Of a stretch of DNA of 64,000 bases, positions 17,323 to 25,955 are shown piece after piece (within the stretch, counting starts at the first letter, position 1; every line of letters starts with the position of its first letter). Origin of the DNA: a virus; IMG/VR virus record IMGVR_UViG_3300010883_025067, positions 1-64,000 of that record. One strand, 5' to 3'. The position numbers and the translations under genes were made by a program. Below the pieces are notes generated by a model that did not search any database, was not told the DNA's origin, and was given only the letters and a program-made list of their open reading frames with translations.

Positions 17323-18564
17323 GTGCCTAGATTTAAGGAGATAGCCGCTTCCGACATCAGAGTGGGAGAGGATCTTTTACACCAGTTAATTGACATTCCC
17401 CAGCGATATATGTCAGGGTCAGCTTCAAGGAAAAAGCGAGCCACATTTACAACAGGTGGTATCGGACCAGGAATCACGTCCTCCCTGTTTCACACTGTTT
17501 ACGATAATGATTATAGACTACAGTCTGCGAATCCTGTATTTGACATAACAGTCGGACTATTCAGCGGCAGCGACACAGTAAAAGAGTCGGCATTCGCACA
17601 AGATAGTATTGGAAAACTTGTTTTCCCGTCGCAGTCTGTGATGATGCATCAGAAAATGGATATTTACCAGCAATTTTCACAATTATTGCTAGGCAGTGCT
17701 GATAAGCCATTTTTTCTCTCTTCAAGTGGTAGACCCGACGAACCAATTGGCTCGACAGACTCGAGAGTCGATGAGGCTCTCTTCATAAGCTTTAGGCGTA
17801 GTTTTGCAAGGGACAGAATAAAAGCTGAAACCTTTGCGATGCGATTCTGGACAACAGCATCACTTCCTAACACTTCATCTGATGACTATAATTTATTTAA
17901 AACATCTGAGACAGGTTCTACGATTTTTACCGATGTGGGTGCTAACTCTACATCAAGGACCGAATTTTCTGGCAGGGTTGGAAACATCATTAATGCAGAT
18001 GCGTCCAATTCAACTGTTGGTAATTTGTTTTACCGTCAGGGTGTTGCTGTTTTGGATCTTTCTAGAATTATGTCTGGTAGCCAGCATGTCTCAGGTGTTA
18101 TTGATGCGATGAATTCAGCAAGCCCTGGAGATACAGCACCCCCAGGCACAATGATAATTGGATCATCAGGTTCTGGAAACCCAAATGCTTACTTTATTCC
18201 AGATCTGATGGTATCCGCATCGATTGATAATATTCTTGATCACATTTGCAGCTGTAGGTTTAGTTCTGGATCTGAGACAGCAATCACATTCCAGAATACC
18301 ACAGAGATAAATTCGACGCTGATTTTTTGCAGATCGACTTCTGATGAGTTTAATTATTCCACCAATCCCACCTATGTGGACGATGATAATTCCATACAGG
18401 TTCTCGAGGCAGGATCTGAGAACATACAGCAGTCTTTTTCCTATGTGACCTCAGTTGGACTTTACGATGCACATGACAACTTGCTTGCAATTGCGAAGCT
18501 AAGTCGACCTGTGGAGAAAAATAATGAAAAAGATCTGACATTTAGAATCAGGCTTGATTTTTAG
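17323..18564 (+). CDS. Virion structural protein (baseplate/tail-surface type)
   Basis: A 413-residue protein from GTG. It is rich in Ser, Asn and Asp with beta pattern, and ends SYVTSVGLYDAHDNLLAIAKL then SRPVEKN and RIRLDF. This ending recurs in virion proteins of marine T4-like myoviruses as I recall them. No enzyme motif is seen. It starts the block of probable virion genes that runs to about 25.6 kb. Confidence 0.65.
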   Translation: MPRFKEIAASDIRVGEDLLHQLIDIPQRYMSGSASRKKRATFTTGGIGPGITSSLFHTVYDNDYRLQSANPVFDITVGLFSGSDTVKESAFAQDSIGKLVFPSQSVMMHQKMDIYQQFSQLLLGSADKPFFLSSSGRPDEPIGSTDSRVDEALFISFRRSFARDRIKAETFAMRFWTTASLPNTSSDDYNLFKTSETGSTIFTDVGANSTSRTEFSGRVGNIINADASNSTVGNLFYRQGVAVLDLSRIMSGSQHVSGVIDAMNSASPGDTAPPGTMIIGSSGSGNPNAYFIPDLMVSASIDNILDHICSCRFSSGSETAITFQNTTEINSTLIFCRSTSDEFNYSTNPTYVDDDNSIQVLEAGSENIQQSFSYVTSVGLYDAHDNLLAIAKLSRPVEKNNEKDLTFRIRLDF

Positions 18565-18599
18565 ATGACAGCAAAAATGCTGTGGCTTCCAATAATTAA

Positions 18600-18611
18600 T
18601 GTAGTATGAAT
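18600..18611 (+). promoter_or_regulatory. Putative phage promoter (TGTAGTATGAAT)
   Basis: Matches the recurring TTGTRGTATnAT element, 16 bases before the start at 18628, with no clear -35 box. Confidence 0.35.
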
Positions 18612-18627
18612 ATCACCGGAGCATCTG

Positions 18628-18915
18628 TTGGAAATTTATACTGAAGATAAGATAAGCGAGATTGTGAGTCACATCAAGCGTGAAAATATTAGTATGTCTG
18701 AAAAGCTTGATCTTTTTGTGGGCCCTTCTACAGACAAGGATAGAAGACTTGTTATAAAGCCAGGGCTCAAGATAAAACATAAGAAGTCAGGCGTCGTTTA
18801 CACTGTACAAGCAATTGATCTATCTGATTTATCAAACCCAACATTGATTTGCAATCGTCCAGGGTTTGTAATGGAAATCACAAAACAGCACTTTAAAGAC
18901 TATGAGAGGCAATAA
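18628..18915 (+). CDS. Hypothetical small beta-barrel (SH3-like) protein
   Basis: A 95-residue protein from TTG with GGAGC upstream. The second half (IKPGLKIKHKKSGVVYTVQ) looks like a small SH3/KOW-like barrel. The stop overlaps the next ATG. Confidence 0.65.
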   Translation: MEIYTEDKISEIVSHIKRENISMSEKLDLFVGPSTDKDRRLVIKPGLKIKHKKSGVVYTVQAIDLSDLSNPTLICNRPGFVMEITKQHFKDYERQ

Positions 18916-19610
18916 TGTCAGACTTTACTAACAAGAATCTGCGAGACAACATACGTGAATCATTAAGACTTGATGACAATGAAGAGCTAAATGAGGCATA
19001 TGTTGCACAGCTAAAGCAGTATAGCCTGCCCACTGAGATGTTAAGCGTAGCCAACAAGAGGAATCATGTTGAGCTTTATGAGGGTTACATCGAAAACTTT
19101 AATCGTGTGAGTGCTGAGCTGGATACTGCTGATAGATCTGTAGCAAACTCTAACCACTCACAGTACAGATCATTGAAGATTGATGAATCATACAATATGA
19201 ATGCAGCATATCTTCATGAGCTTTATTTTGCTAACATTAGTGATCTCCACAGTCAGATACCAATGGATTCACTTTCATACATGAGACTTTCTCGCGATTT
19301 TGGTGGTTTTGATAAATGGCAGGAGGATTTTATCGCATGCTGCAAGGCATCAAGATGTGGATGGGCTGTGACTGTTTATAGCACATATCTTCAGAGATAT
19401 ATGAATTGTGTCGTTGATTTACATAGCTTGCAGATTCCAATCGGTGCGTATCCTGTTGTTGTTATGGACGTATGGCAACATGCATATTATCGAGACTACT
19501 TGAGAGATGTGAGAACATATGTGCATGCAATGATGAAGCAACTCAATTGGACAGTTATTGAAGAGAGGTTTCGTAAAGCTGACAAAATTCAAAAGGCACT
19601 GAGGACTTAA
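18915..19610 (+). CDS. Fe/Mn superoxide dismutase-fold protein
   Basis: A 231-residue protein that follows the Fe/Mn SOD pattern. NHVELYEGYIENFN (His51) matches the first helix; AAYLHELYFANI (His101) matches NHxFYW; WQEDFIACCKASRCGWAV matches the FG-SGW region; and MDVWQHAYYRDY (Asp185, His189) matches DVWEHAYY. All four metal ligands are therefore present. The Glu of DVWEHAYY is Gln. Residues 1-45 contain the tag-like NLRDNIRESLRL. It lies among virion genes, so it may be packaged or structural rather than a free antioxidant enzyme. Confidence 0.72.
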   Translation: MSDFTNKNLRDNIRESLRLDDNEELNEAYVAQLKQYSLPTEMLSVANKRNHVELYEGYIENFNRVSAELDTADRSVANSNHSQYRSLKIDESYNMNAAYLHELYFANISDLHSQIPMDSLSYMRLSRDFGGFDKWQEDFIACCKASRCGWAVTVYSTYLQRYMNCVVDLHSLQIPIGAYPVVVMDVWQHAYYRDYLRDVRTYVHAMMKQLNWTVIEERFRKADKIQKALRT

Positions 19611-19612
19611 AA

Positions 19613-20224
19613 ATGGAAATCAATAAGAAAATGATCAGAAGACTTATTCTGGAACAGATGGAAGATATGCTATCAGCAGAGGATGAGACTGATAGAACAA
19701 GATTGGGAGTTGATTCTGTGGATGACCAGATAGATTCTTTTTTGATAAAGTTTGAGAAAGACTCAGTTTCTCCTGAGGGTGCACTTTCAGAGATGAGTGC
19801 AAGATCATTAGTAGACCTCTTGCTTGAACAAGAAGAGGAGGCTGAGGATACACCTTCTGAAGAAGAACCAGCTGAGGCAGAAGAGGCAGAAGTTCCAGAG
19901 CCTGAGGATAGCACAAAGATCGATGTGACAGAGCCTGTTGAAGAGATTCAAAAGCTTCCATTAAATATCGATGCCTTTACAAAGAGAGTTGCAAGACTTG
20001 TAATGAATAATGTTATTTTACTCGATGTGAAATCAGTTATTTTGAATCGTGCGAAAAATTATCTACTTGAGAATTATGACCAAGGCCACGTTGACCAGAT
20101 GAGAGAGATCCTTGATACACAGTTTGATTTCAATCTTGAGGGAAGGGAAGACACTCCTACTGCCCCATACGCTGTAGGTGCATATGCAGGAGGAACCGGA
20201 GGCTCGGGAGGCGGCGGCGGATAA
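19613..20224 (+). CDS. Tagged acidic virion-type protein
   Basis: A 203-residue protein whose N-terminus (INKKMIRRLILEQMEDML) carries the tag shared by many proteins here. Residues 75-110 are a Glu/Pro/Ala acidic linker. Residues 115-170 are helical (FTKRVARLVMNNVILLD). The C-terminus is a Gly-rich tail ending in five Gly. It is coupled to its neighbours (2-base gap upstream, overlap downstream). Internal or scaffold-like virion protein is a guess from context. Confidence 0.65.
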   Translation: MEINKKMIRRLILEQMEDMLSAEDETDRTRLGVDSVDDQIDSFLIKFEKDSVSPEGALSEMSARSLVDLLLEQEEEAEDTPSEEEPAEAEEAEVPEPEDSTKIDVTEPVEEIQKLPLNIDAFTKRVARLVMNNVILLDVKSVILNRAKNYLLENYDQGHVDQMREILDTQFDFNLEGREDTPTAPYAVGAYAGGTGGSGGGGG

Positions 20225-20511
20225 TGTCTGATAGCTACATTGACTTTGAGACAAAAAAGACAATCCATTTCAATATCACACGTGCCACCCATGCAGAGTT
20301 AAGAATTGCCTGCTTTAAGAAAAGACTTTCTATGCAAGAGGTGTTTGAGGAAATGTCACAGAGAATAGCAGCAGGGTCACCTGATGTGATTCATATTCTT
20401 GATGATCTTTCACAGAAGAAGAGAGATAGAACAATCAGAAAGCTATCACAGACAGATGCAGAGTCTTTATTTGACGTAATTGCGCAGGAAAGTCCACTCT
20501 CAGAAGACTAG
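20224..20511 (+). CDS. Ribbon-helix-helix-type DNA-binding protein
   Basis: A 95-residue protein. Residues 9-50 (KKTIHFNITRATHAELRIAC, then FKKRLSMQEVFEEMSQRI) have the strand-helix-turn-helix pattern of RHH proteins (Arc/ParG/CopG). The C-terminal half is polar and helical. It could be a phage regulator or a DNA-binding protein linked to packaging. The call rests on pattern only. Confidence 0.6.
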   Translation: MSDSYIDFETKKTIHFNITRATHAELRIACFKKRLSMQEVFEEMSQRIAAGSPDVIHILDDLSQKKRDRTIRKLSQTDAESLFDVIAQESPLSED

Positions 20512-20519
20512 GATTGAAG

Positions 20520-20813
20520 ATGTTTAACAAGCTGAAAAAGTTGTTTGTTAGCTTATTTGAAAGAATTTTTACAATTTCTTCAAAGGCAGCTGAGTTAACC
20601 AAAATTGTCAATGATCTTGAGGTAAGAATTTTTAAACTTGAAGATATTGTTATGAAGCAAACATATGTTCTGACAGCCTATACTAAGATCCAAGAAGGCA
20701 TAGTTGATCATATACTTGGTACAGTAACAAAAGGCCACACTAAAGACAATATATCATCGCAGAGCAGCGGAATGATAATTTTTTCTGAGGACGACGACGA
20801 TCTCATAAATTAG
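20520..20813 (+). CDS. Hypothetical coiled-coil protein
   Basis: A 97-residue protein from ATG 20520 (TTG at 20514 also possible). It has a basic amphipathic N-terminus (FNKLKKLFVSLFERIF), a short coiled coil (ELTKIVNDLEVRIFKLEDIV) and an acidic end. Possibly membrane-associated. Family unknown. Confidence 0.6.
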   Translation: MFNKLKKLFVSLFERIFTISSKAAELTKIVNDLEVRIFKLEDIVMKQTYVLTAYTKIQEGIVDHILGTVTKGHTKDNISSQSSGMIIFSEDDDDLIN

Positions 20814-20836
20814 ATTGGTTTAACTTTTTTAGTAGC

Positions 20837-20846
20837 TTGTTATAAT
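20837..20846 (+). promoter_or_regulatory. Putative promoter (TTGTTATAAT)
   Basis: Perfect -10 TATAAT preceded by TTGT, 25 bases before the likely lysis cassette. No convincing -35 box. Confidence 0.45.
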
Positions 20847-20871
20847 TTGTCATGCTTTTGGAGGTGATATT

Positions 20872-21135
20872 ATGAAAAAGCTAAAAGAACTTTTGAGCAA
20901 GTGGAAGGTGCATATCTCTGTTGTTGGGGGTGCGCTTGTGATAGCAACTGCATACGGTCAGTGTACTGTTGAGCCTGATCTTGATGTACTAGAGGAATCG
21001 GCAGAGGAAGCCACAGAGACAAGTGCCAGTACTGACGAGTCTACAACTGTTACAGTGTCTGATGAGACTGTTACAGCGTCTGATAATGATGCTGCTAGCG
21101 CAAGTGAAACAACTGCAGAATCTCATGACGATTAA
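20872..21135 (+). CDS. Small membrane-anchored or exported acidic protein
   Basis: An 87-residue protein with GGAGGTGATAT before the ATG. A basic start is followed by one hydrophobic segment (VHISVVGGALVIATAYGQC, residues 13-31). The rest is a Thr/Ser/Glu/Asp-rich acidic tail. The Cys follows Gly-Gln, so it is a poor lipobox. It is the first gene of a run of four membrane proteins that looks like a lysis cassette. Confidence 0.65.
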   Translation: MKKLKELLSKWKVHISVVGGALVIATAYGQCTVEPDLDVLEESAEEATETSASTDESTTVTVSDETVTASDNDAASASETTAESHDD

Positions 21136-21322
21136 AGTGAAAGGTTTCACTGATCGTGTTCTTGAAAAGGTCGTTTCTAGAAAGCTGCTAGTATTTGCTA
21201 CAGCAACTGGGCTGATGATTTGGGATGGTCTTGATTCTGAAACATGGGGCATGATTGCAATTTGCTATATTGGTGGGCAAGCTGTTGTTGATGCGATGAC
21301 AGCATATAGACACGGTAGTTAA
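21125..21322 (+). CDS. Holin-like small membrane protein
   Basis: ATG at 21125, overlapping the upstream stop, gives 65 residues. There is an amphipathic N-terminus and two hydrophobic segments (KLLVFATATGLMIW and WGMIAICYIGGQAVVDA). Small two-helix proteins of this shape next to spanin-like genes are usually holins or holin-like. No direct family proof. Confidence 0.6.
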   Translation: MTIKVKGFTDRVLEKVVSRKLLVFATATGLMIWDGLDSETWGMIAICYIGGQAVVDAMTAYRHGS

Positions 21323-21732
21323 TGATGATTTATCTGAAGATGCGCTATCTCGTAAAGCGGCTTGTGCTTTGGATAAAGACACACTGGGAGATCGCTCTTG
21401 CTGTAACAGCAATCATTACTGTCAATGTTGTTACCCGTAGAAGAACAAGAAACATATCAGCTCTCCTGTCTGGTGCTCAAAAAGTGCATAATGATGAGGT
21501 TGAAATTTTAAAATCATCACACAGAAGTGAAGTTGAGAGCATTCTTTCCACACATAAAAGATTGCGCAACACACTTGCTTCAATTGAGTCAAAGTACAAG
21601 AGTGAAAATAAAAAACTTGACGCAAAGAGAAAGAAAGAGATTGAGACACTTATCAAGAATAATATTGATGATCCCGATGCAATCACTGAGAAACTTTCAG
21701 CACTAACTGGATTTAAAATTGAGGTAGAATAG
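21322..21732 (+). CDS. Inner-membrane coiled-coil protein, spanin-like
   Basis: A 136-residue protein with an N-terminal transmembrane helix (WEIALAVTAIITVNVV, residues 18-33) and a long charged coiled coil (45-125). This is the topology of i-spanins, which link the inner and outer membranes during Gram-negative lysis. The start overlaps the holin-like stop. Confidence 0.6.
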   Translation: MMIYLKMRYLVKRLVLWIKTHWEIALAVTAIITVNVVTRRRTRNISALLSGAQKVHNDEVEILKSSHRSEVESILSTHKRLRNTLASIESKYKSENKKLDAKRKKEIETLIKNNIDDPDAITEKLSALTGFKIEVE

Positions 21733-22173
21733 ATGCTTTTTGTAGCCATAGTTGTTGCTACACTGGGAGCTGCATATGCAGATGAGACTCAAGAAGAAGC
21801 AATAGTAACATTGCAAGAGGGAGATGTTGCGCCTTTTTCTGGGACTTTGTTTAGCACAGCTGCTTCAGCTAAGCTTGCTGTAGACCTTGAGAATGCACAA
21901 CAGACATGCCAGCTCAAGATAGATCAAGCAGTAGAAGTAAAAGAGGCTGAAATGCAATATCTAGCTGATGTCGAGAAGATCAAGTTAGAATTTTGTGAGA
22001 AACGCAGTGAAGAAATTTTAATCATAAAGAATGATCATATCGATCTTCTTAACACGCAAATTAAAAGAAGAGGAAGCCCGTCATCATCAGCCTGGTATGT
22101 CGGTGGAATTGTCACTGGTATTTTGGCGACGTCTTTTGGTGTCTTGGCAGTTTCAAAAGCCTCAGCAAATTAA
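21733..22173 (+). CDS. Exported coiled-coil protein with C-terminal membrane helix
   Basis: A 146-residue protein with a signal peptide (LFVAIVVATLGAAYA), the segment EGDVAPFSGTLFSTAASAKL, a coiled coil with two Cys, and a C-terminal hydrophobic helix (WYVGGIVTGILATSFGVLAV). It is adjacent to the holin- and spanin-like genes. A lysis or envelope-spanning role is inferred from this. Confidence 0.6.
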   Translation: MLFVAIVVATLGAAYADETQEEAIVTLQEGDVAPFSGTLFSTAASAKLAVDLENAQQTCQLKIDQAVEVKEAEMQYLADVEKIKLEFCEKRSEEILIIKNDHIDLLNTQIKRRGSPSSSAWYVGGIVTGILATSFGVLAVSKASAN

Positions 22174-22208
22174 AGCTACAGCAGATATTTATCTGTGAGG
22201 AGTCTTGT

Positions 22209-23975
22209 ATGCGTGTCATAGTAAAGAAAGATGCTTTGGAAGAAGCACTTTTAAAGATCATAAGTGAGGATCGAAGTCATCAATCAGCTAGAATTGATAC
22301 GATTGTAGGTGCAGATGATGATGAACCTATCGAGCCAACACCGCAAATGGCTGTGCAGCTATCAGTTGATAAGCCTCCTGTAGATGATCCAGCATATATG
22401 CCCTCAAATGTCGAGGAGCTAGGTCGTGCAGCCTCTGTTATATCTGCTGAGGTGCCTTCAGATCAAATTGAATTTTTTTATAGAAAGCTCCACAGACTTT
22501 TAGACAGTGCCCTAGACAGACATGATGCCAAAACTTACGAACAGTCTCTGTCTGAATCGAAAATTCGAGAAAGTGTTCGAATGATTCTGGAAGCCGATGA
22601 CGATGATCTCGATGATATTAAGCTTGCTATAGAGGATCCTGTCTCTGAGACAGCTGATAAGATAATTGATTACATTGTAGCCAACCCATCATTTTTTCAA
22701 GACATCATTGGTCTAGATCCTGAAACTGGTAAGCCGATGACCAGAGCTGCAGATCCACGGCTTGTGCAACTTCGTGTTTTGAGTCAGATGCAAAAAAATT
22801 CAGTCATTCAGAATATTCTACGAAAGAGTGAGATGTCAGAAGATGAGAAGAAAAATGTTAGAGTAGCTGTTGCTAATGAAATGCTTAGATTTGCAAAACG
22901 AGAGGTTACACCAGAAGAAGTTTCTGGATATATTGAAGCAGGAAAGGCAGAGACAGCAGCCCGTATTCCAGCTAAAGAGATGGTTAAGGTAAGAAAGGAA
23001 ACTGGGTTTGAAGGCCTCGAGCTTATTGCAGCGCTCAGAGATCGTGCTGATGAGATAGAAGCAATGGGAATGGAGGATAATGCAAGCGGGCTTAGAAAAC
23101 TTGCAGACGAAACTGAGCAAGAAATTACACATCCTGAGGAATCTGTTGATCCAATTGCAGCAATAGAGAAAATCAATCCGCATGAGGCAGCAAAGATTCG
23201 CAAGCAGCTAAGAGATGAAATTCTGGAAAAAGAAGGGATAGAGCTTAGGATGTCACAACAAGCATTACAAGCACTAAAGGAAAAAATTGCGGATGAGACA
23301 GGATTAAAAGTCAACAATATTCAGAATATTCTCTATGATGACCTTAAAGTATTCGGATTCAACCCAGAGGATGCTATTAAGCTAGGCTTTCCAACTGATA
23401 AAAAAATTCCAAGCACATACGATCCAATGAAGTTAATTGCGCAGAAGAAGATCGTCGGCACTGTCTATGATCTATTCAGATCAACAATACGAGACTATAT
23501 TGAGAGTATTGGGTATGATGATGAGGCTGAAGCCAGTGTCTTAGCTTCACTGCTTGATGATGATATCGCAACCTTTCCTGGAGATGGAATCGACGGATAT
23601 GTGAAGGTTCAGAACACAGCTATTACTCATAGAGATATGGATCCTGATTCACAGCAATACCTTAGTGTTAGAAATTCATTTGAAGCTGTTGTGGCATTTA
23701 TTCAGGGCGTCGCAAAGGCCATCCTCGATCCTGAAAAAACAAAGGGTGCTAAAGAGGGAGGAGTCAGAGCGTTTATGCAACAGATGAACACAGATGGTGC
23801 ATTTCGTCGCCAGTCATCAGATGAAGTGTTAACAACAAGGAATTTTGAACAGTACATGAATGGTTTGATCGATAACATTCAGAATGTCATTTTGGATGAG
23901 AATATAGCATATAATATTCTTGAAAAGGCACTGAAGACTGCTCCTAAAAGAACTAAAAAGTTTTTAAGGAAATAA
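22209..23975 (+). CDS. Large tagged virion-type protein
   Basis: A 588-residue mostly helical protein with GAGG before the ATG. The N-terminus (KKDALEEALLKIISED) and residues 118-128 (KIRESVRMILE) each resemble the shared tag. It has acidic patches (GADDDEP, ADDDDLDD) and a long Glu/Lys-rich middle with no Cys. No enzyme motif is seen. A virion or scaffold component is likely from position and tag. Confidence 0.65.
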   Translation: MRVIVKKDALEEALLKIISEDRSHQSARIDTIVGADDDEPIEPTPQMAVQLSVDKPPVDDPAYMPSNVEELGRAASVISAEVPSDQIEFFYRKLHRLLDSALDRHDAKTYEQSLSESKIRESVRMILEADDDDLDDIKLAIEDPVSETADKIIDYIVANPSFFQDIIGLDPETGKPMTRAADPRLVQLRVLSQMQKNSVIQNILRKSEMSEDEKKNVRVAVANEMLRFAKREVTPEEVSGYIEAGKAETAARIPAKEMVKVRKETGFEGLELIAALRDRADEIEAMGMEDNASGLRKLADETEQEITHPEESVDPIAAIEKINPHEAAKIRKQLRDEILEKEGIELRMSQQALQALKEKIADETGLKVNNIQNILYDDLKVFGFNPEDAIKLGFPTDKKIPSTYDPMKLIAQKKIVGTVYDLFRSTIRDYIESIGYDDEAEASVLASLLDDDIATFPGDGIDGYVKVQNTAITHRDMDPDSQQYLSVRNSFEAVVAFIQGVAKAILDPEKTKGAKEGGVRAFMQQMNTDGAFRRQSSDEVLTTRNFEQYMNGLIDNIQNVILDENIAYNILEKALKTAPKRTKKFLRK

Positions 23976-23976
23976 T

Positions 23977-24381
23977 ATGAAAGCTTTGATAGACCTTGTG
24001 GATAAGAGATTGCTAGAGGGTAATTCCTTATCTAACAGTGTGGGTCAAGCACTGGGATCGTTGAAGACCACACTACCTGATCCGTTACCGATAGAGGTAA
24101 AAAATCCGGAATGGATTCTCTTACAAGATCCTGAGAGAATCGCCAAAACTTTTGAATTTGATAGCTTTGGTAACATGAGATATTTCATTGATGAGTTATT
24201 GCTTGAACAAGAGAGAATGAATCATCACTCTTTGATTATGATAGACCATATGACAGTCAGTGTAGAGACATATACACATTCACTAAATGCAGTGACAGAG
24301 CAGGATTTGCTGCTGGCTAAGTTTTGTGATGAAATATTTGAGGATACGAGATATTTTGAAGGAAAAAATAAAGATGTCTAA
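23977..24381 (+). CDS. Pterin-4a-carbinolamine dehydratase-like protein
   Basis: A 134-residue protein. Residues 45-125 follow the PCD/DCoH family: WILLQDPERIAKTFEFDSF, then MNHHSLIMIDHMTVSVETYT with His83-His84, THSLNAVTEQDLLLAKFCDE. The signature HHP is HHS here and the second His lies in YTHS. PCD recycles biopterin; in phages the fold also occurs in proteins of unknown role. It sits between virion-type genes, so a structural or regulatory use is possible. Confidence 0.65.
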   Translation: MKALIDLVDKRLLEGNSLSNSVGQALGSLKTTLPDPLPIEVKNPEWILLQDPERIAKTFEFDSFGNMRYFIDELLLEQERMNHHSLIMIDHMTVSVETYTHSLNAVTEQDLLLAKFCDEIFEDTRYFEGKNKDV

Positions 24382-24739
24382 TTCTACAATTTTTATGAGT
24401 GATGCCCTAAAAGGAAGAGTGAGTATGTTGCAACTTAGTGATGAGATAGCTCCTTCAGAAATTTTTTGCCATCTAGAATTGGGTGATAATGTTCTTGATC
24501 TCATACCACAAAAGATAGTAACATCTCCAGGCATCGTCGCATTAACCTTTCCATGCAATGCTGAGCAGGTTCTTACAATGCTTGAAAATAGAACGGTTAC
24601 GCTAAAGATTCTTCATAGTACTTCTGATAAAGCAGTTCTGTCATATGAAAATGTCAGTGTTCTCGAAACATGTATTAATGTGTCAGGTCTCGATTCATAT
24701 CAGGTAGAATTAACTGTAACAACAAGAAACTCCGCATAA
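24374..24739 (+). CDS. Hypothetical beta-rich virion-type protein
   Basis: ATG at 24374 overlaps the previous stop; 121 residues. Alternating hydrophobic strands (VALTFPC, TVTLKILHS, YQVELTVTT) suggest a beta-sandwich. No known family. The longer in-frame start at 24326 lies inside the previous gene and is rejected. Confidence 0.65.
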   Translation: MSNSTIFMSDALKGRVSMLQLSDEIAPSEIFCHLELGDNVLDLIPQKIVTSPGIVALTFPCNAEQVLTMLENRTVTLKILHSTSDKAVLSYENVSVLETCINVSGLDSYQVELTVTTRNSA

Positions 24740-24759
24740 TTAATTCATGTGAGGCAATA

Positions 24760-24909
24760 ATGAGTAAAGAATTTGAATTTGAAAAGTTTATGGATGATAT
24801 CTGCAAAAAAGAATCAGTGACTAATAGTGAAAATCAGGTGCAGGAAGATGAATCTCCTCAAAGAAATTATCGTAAGCTATACCGAGAGCTGTGGCAAAAT
24901 AGAATTTGA
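24760..24909 (+). CDS. Small protein ending in RNYRKLYRELWQNRI
   Basis: A 49-residue protein with GTGAGG 5 bases before the ATG. It has an acidic first half and a basic aromatic C-terminus. The C-terminal segment recalls small proteins of marine myoviruses. Function unknown. Confidence 0.65.
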   Translation: MSKEFEFEKFMDDICKKESVTNSENQVQEDESPQRNYRKLYRELWQNRI

Positions 24910-24923
24910 TACGGAGAAAAGAA

Positions 24924-25643
24924 ATGAGCGATATAAGACTTGATAGTGCCAGAGATGTAGAGCTATTCCTTAAAATCTTAGCTGAGGAGAGTGTCAGGGA
25001 GGCACAACGATCAGTCTCGTCTATTGACCCGATGCAGAGTCAAATTGAAAAACAGGTGAAGCAGGACAAATCAATCTATGATCTAAGAGAGCAAGATGGA
25101 CCGCCATCGGGTGAAGATGAGGTAGCAAAACCTGCTGAGGATTCTGAGGCTGGGGCAGAAGCTGAGACTGAGACAGGGGAAGACGATTCTGGAGAGGGTC
25201 TTGAGGTTTCACTTGACAGTGTTGCAGACAGCATCAAGACACTGCGAAGCGGTCGATCTGTTGATGACAGAGAAATTAAGGCACAGATGCGTGCCTATTT
25301 TGATAGACTAGATGCACCAGAAAGACAGGCGCTGCAGGCCTTTATGGGAGCATTTGCAAAAATTTTAACAAGTAACGTCACTGGAGCAGATGCGCAGGAT
25401 CCAAGTGATCCACCTTTGAATATAGCCATGTCTGGTGATGAGCCCGAACCTCAAGGCACTAAGGCAGCAGCACAGGAAGAAGAGCCAGTAGCTACCGAAC
25501 CTACTGAAGAGGAAGAAGAGGAAGAAGAGGAAGATGAGAAAAAGGGTGCTGAGGACACCACACCCCCAGTCCCAATTACTCCTGGTGGACCCCAGCGTGT
25601 TGCTGAGATTAGAAGACGCGTTCAAAAGCTAATGATCAGATAA
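24924..25643 (+). CDS. Acidic tagged virion/scaffold-type protein
   Basis: ATG at 24924 with GGAG upstream; 239 residues. The N-terminus (DVELFLKILAEESVREAQ) resembles the shared tag. Two very acidic low-complexity stretches (about 62-95 and 180-215, with runs of Glu) flank a helical domain (MRAYFDRLDAPERQALQAFM). It has a basic C-terminus (RRRVQKLMIR). Scaffold-like composition; function inferred. Confidence 0.65.
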   Translation: MSDIRLDSARDVELFLKILAEESVREAQRSVSSIDPMQSQIEKQVKQDKSIYDLREQDGPPSGEDEVAKPAEDSEAGAEAETETGEDDSGEGLEVSLDSVADSIKTLRSGRSVDDREIKAQMRAYFDRLDAPERQALQAFMGAFAKILTSNVTGADAQDPSDPPLNIAMSGDEPEPQGTKAAAQEEEPVATEPTEEEEEEEEEDEKKGAEDTTPPVPITPGGPQRVAEIRRRVQKLMIR

Positions 25644-25662
25644 TCATGTAATTTTCTCTTTT

Positions 25663-25674
25663 TTGTGGTATGAT
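25663..25674 (+). promoter_or_regulatory. Putative phage promoter (TTGTGGTATGAT)
   Basis: Differs from the element at 40528 in one base of 12; lies 29 bases before the next ATG. Has TG-G-TATGAT, an extended -10 form. Confidence 0.5.
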
Positions 25675-25703
25675 TTAATCACGAGATAGATTCGGAGATT
25701 AGC

Positions 25704-25916
25704 ATGCAAAAAAGAAGAATAGGGTTACCGTCCGGCGGAGAGCTTGAGGTAGAGATGACACCTGATTTTTTGTGCTATGTCAGACGTCAGTTTAATCTCA
25801 CAGAGGAAGATGTGGTAACTGATGATCATATTCGAATGTTTGTTCACGGAAGTGTTAAGTGTGCACTCGATGATGTTGAGCATGATCCTGAATGGGTTGT
25901 TCGACGTGACCTGTAG
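25704..25916 (+). CDS. Hypothetical small acidic protein
   Basis: A 70-residue protein with a promoter-like element 29 bases upstream. It has GLPSGGELEVEMTPDFL and NLTEEDVVTDDHIRMFV. Family unknown; a tight gene with good start. Confidence 0.65.
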   Translation: MQKRRIGLPSGGELEVEMTPDFLCYVRRQFNLTEEDVVTDDHIRMFVHGSVKCALDDVEHDPEWVVRRDL

Positions 25917-25955
25917 GAACAGTTGTCTCATCATACTTATCAACAGGGGTAATGT

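Noticed and set aside
22808-23317. 169-residue minus-strand ORF rich in Ser and Ile
   Set aside because: Antisense to the 588-residue virion-type protein; composition typical of a shadow frame.
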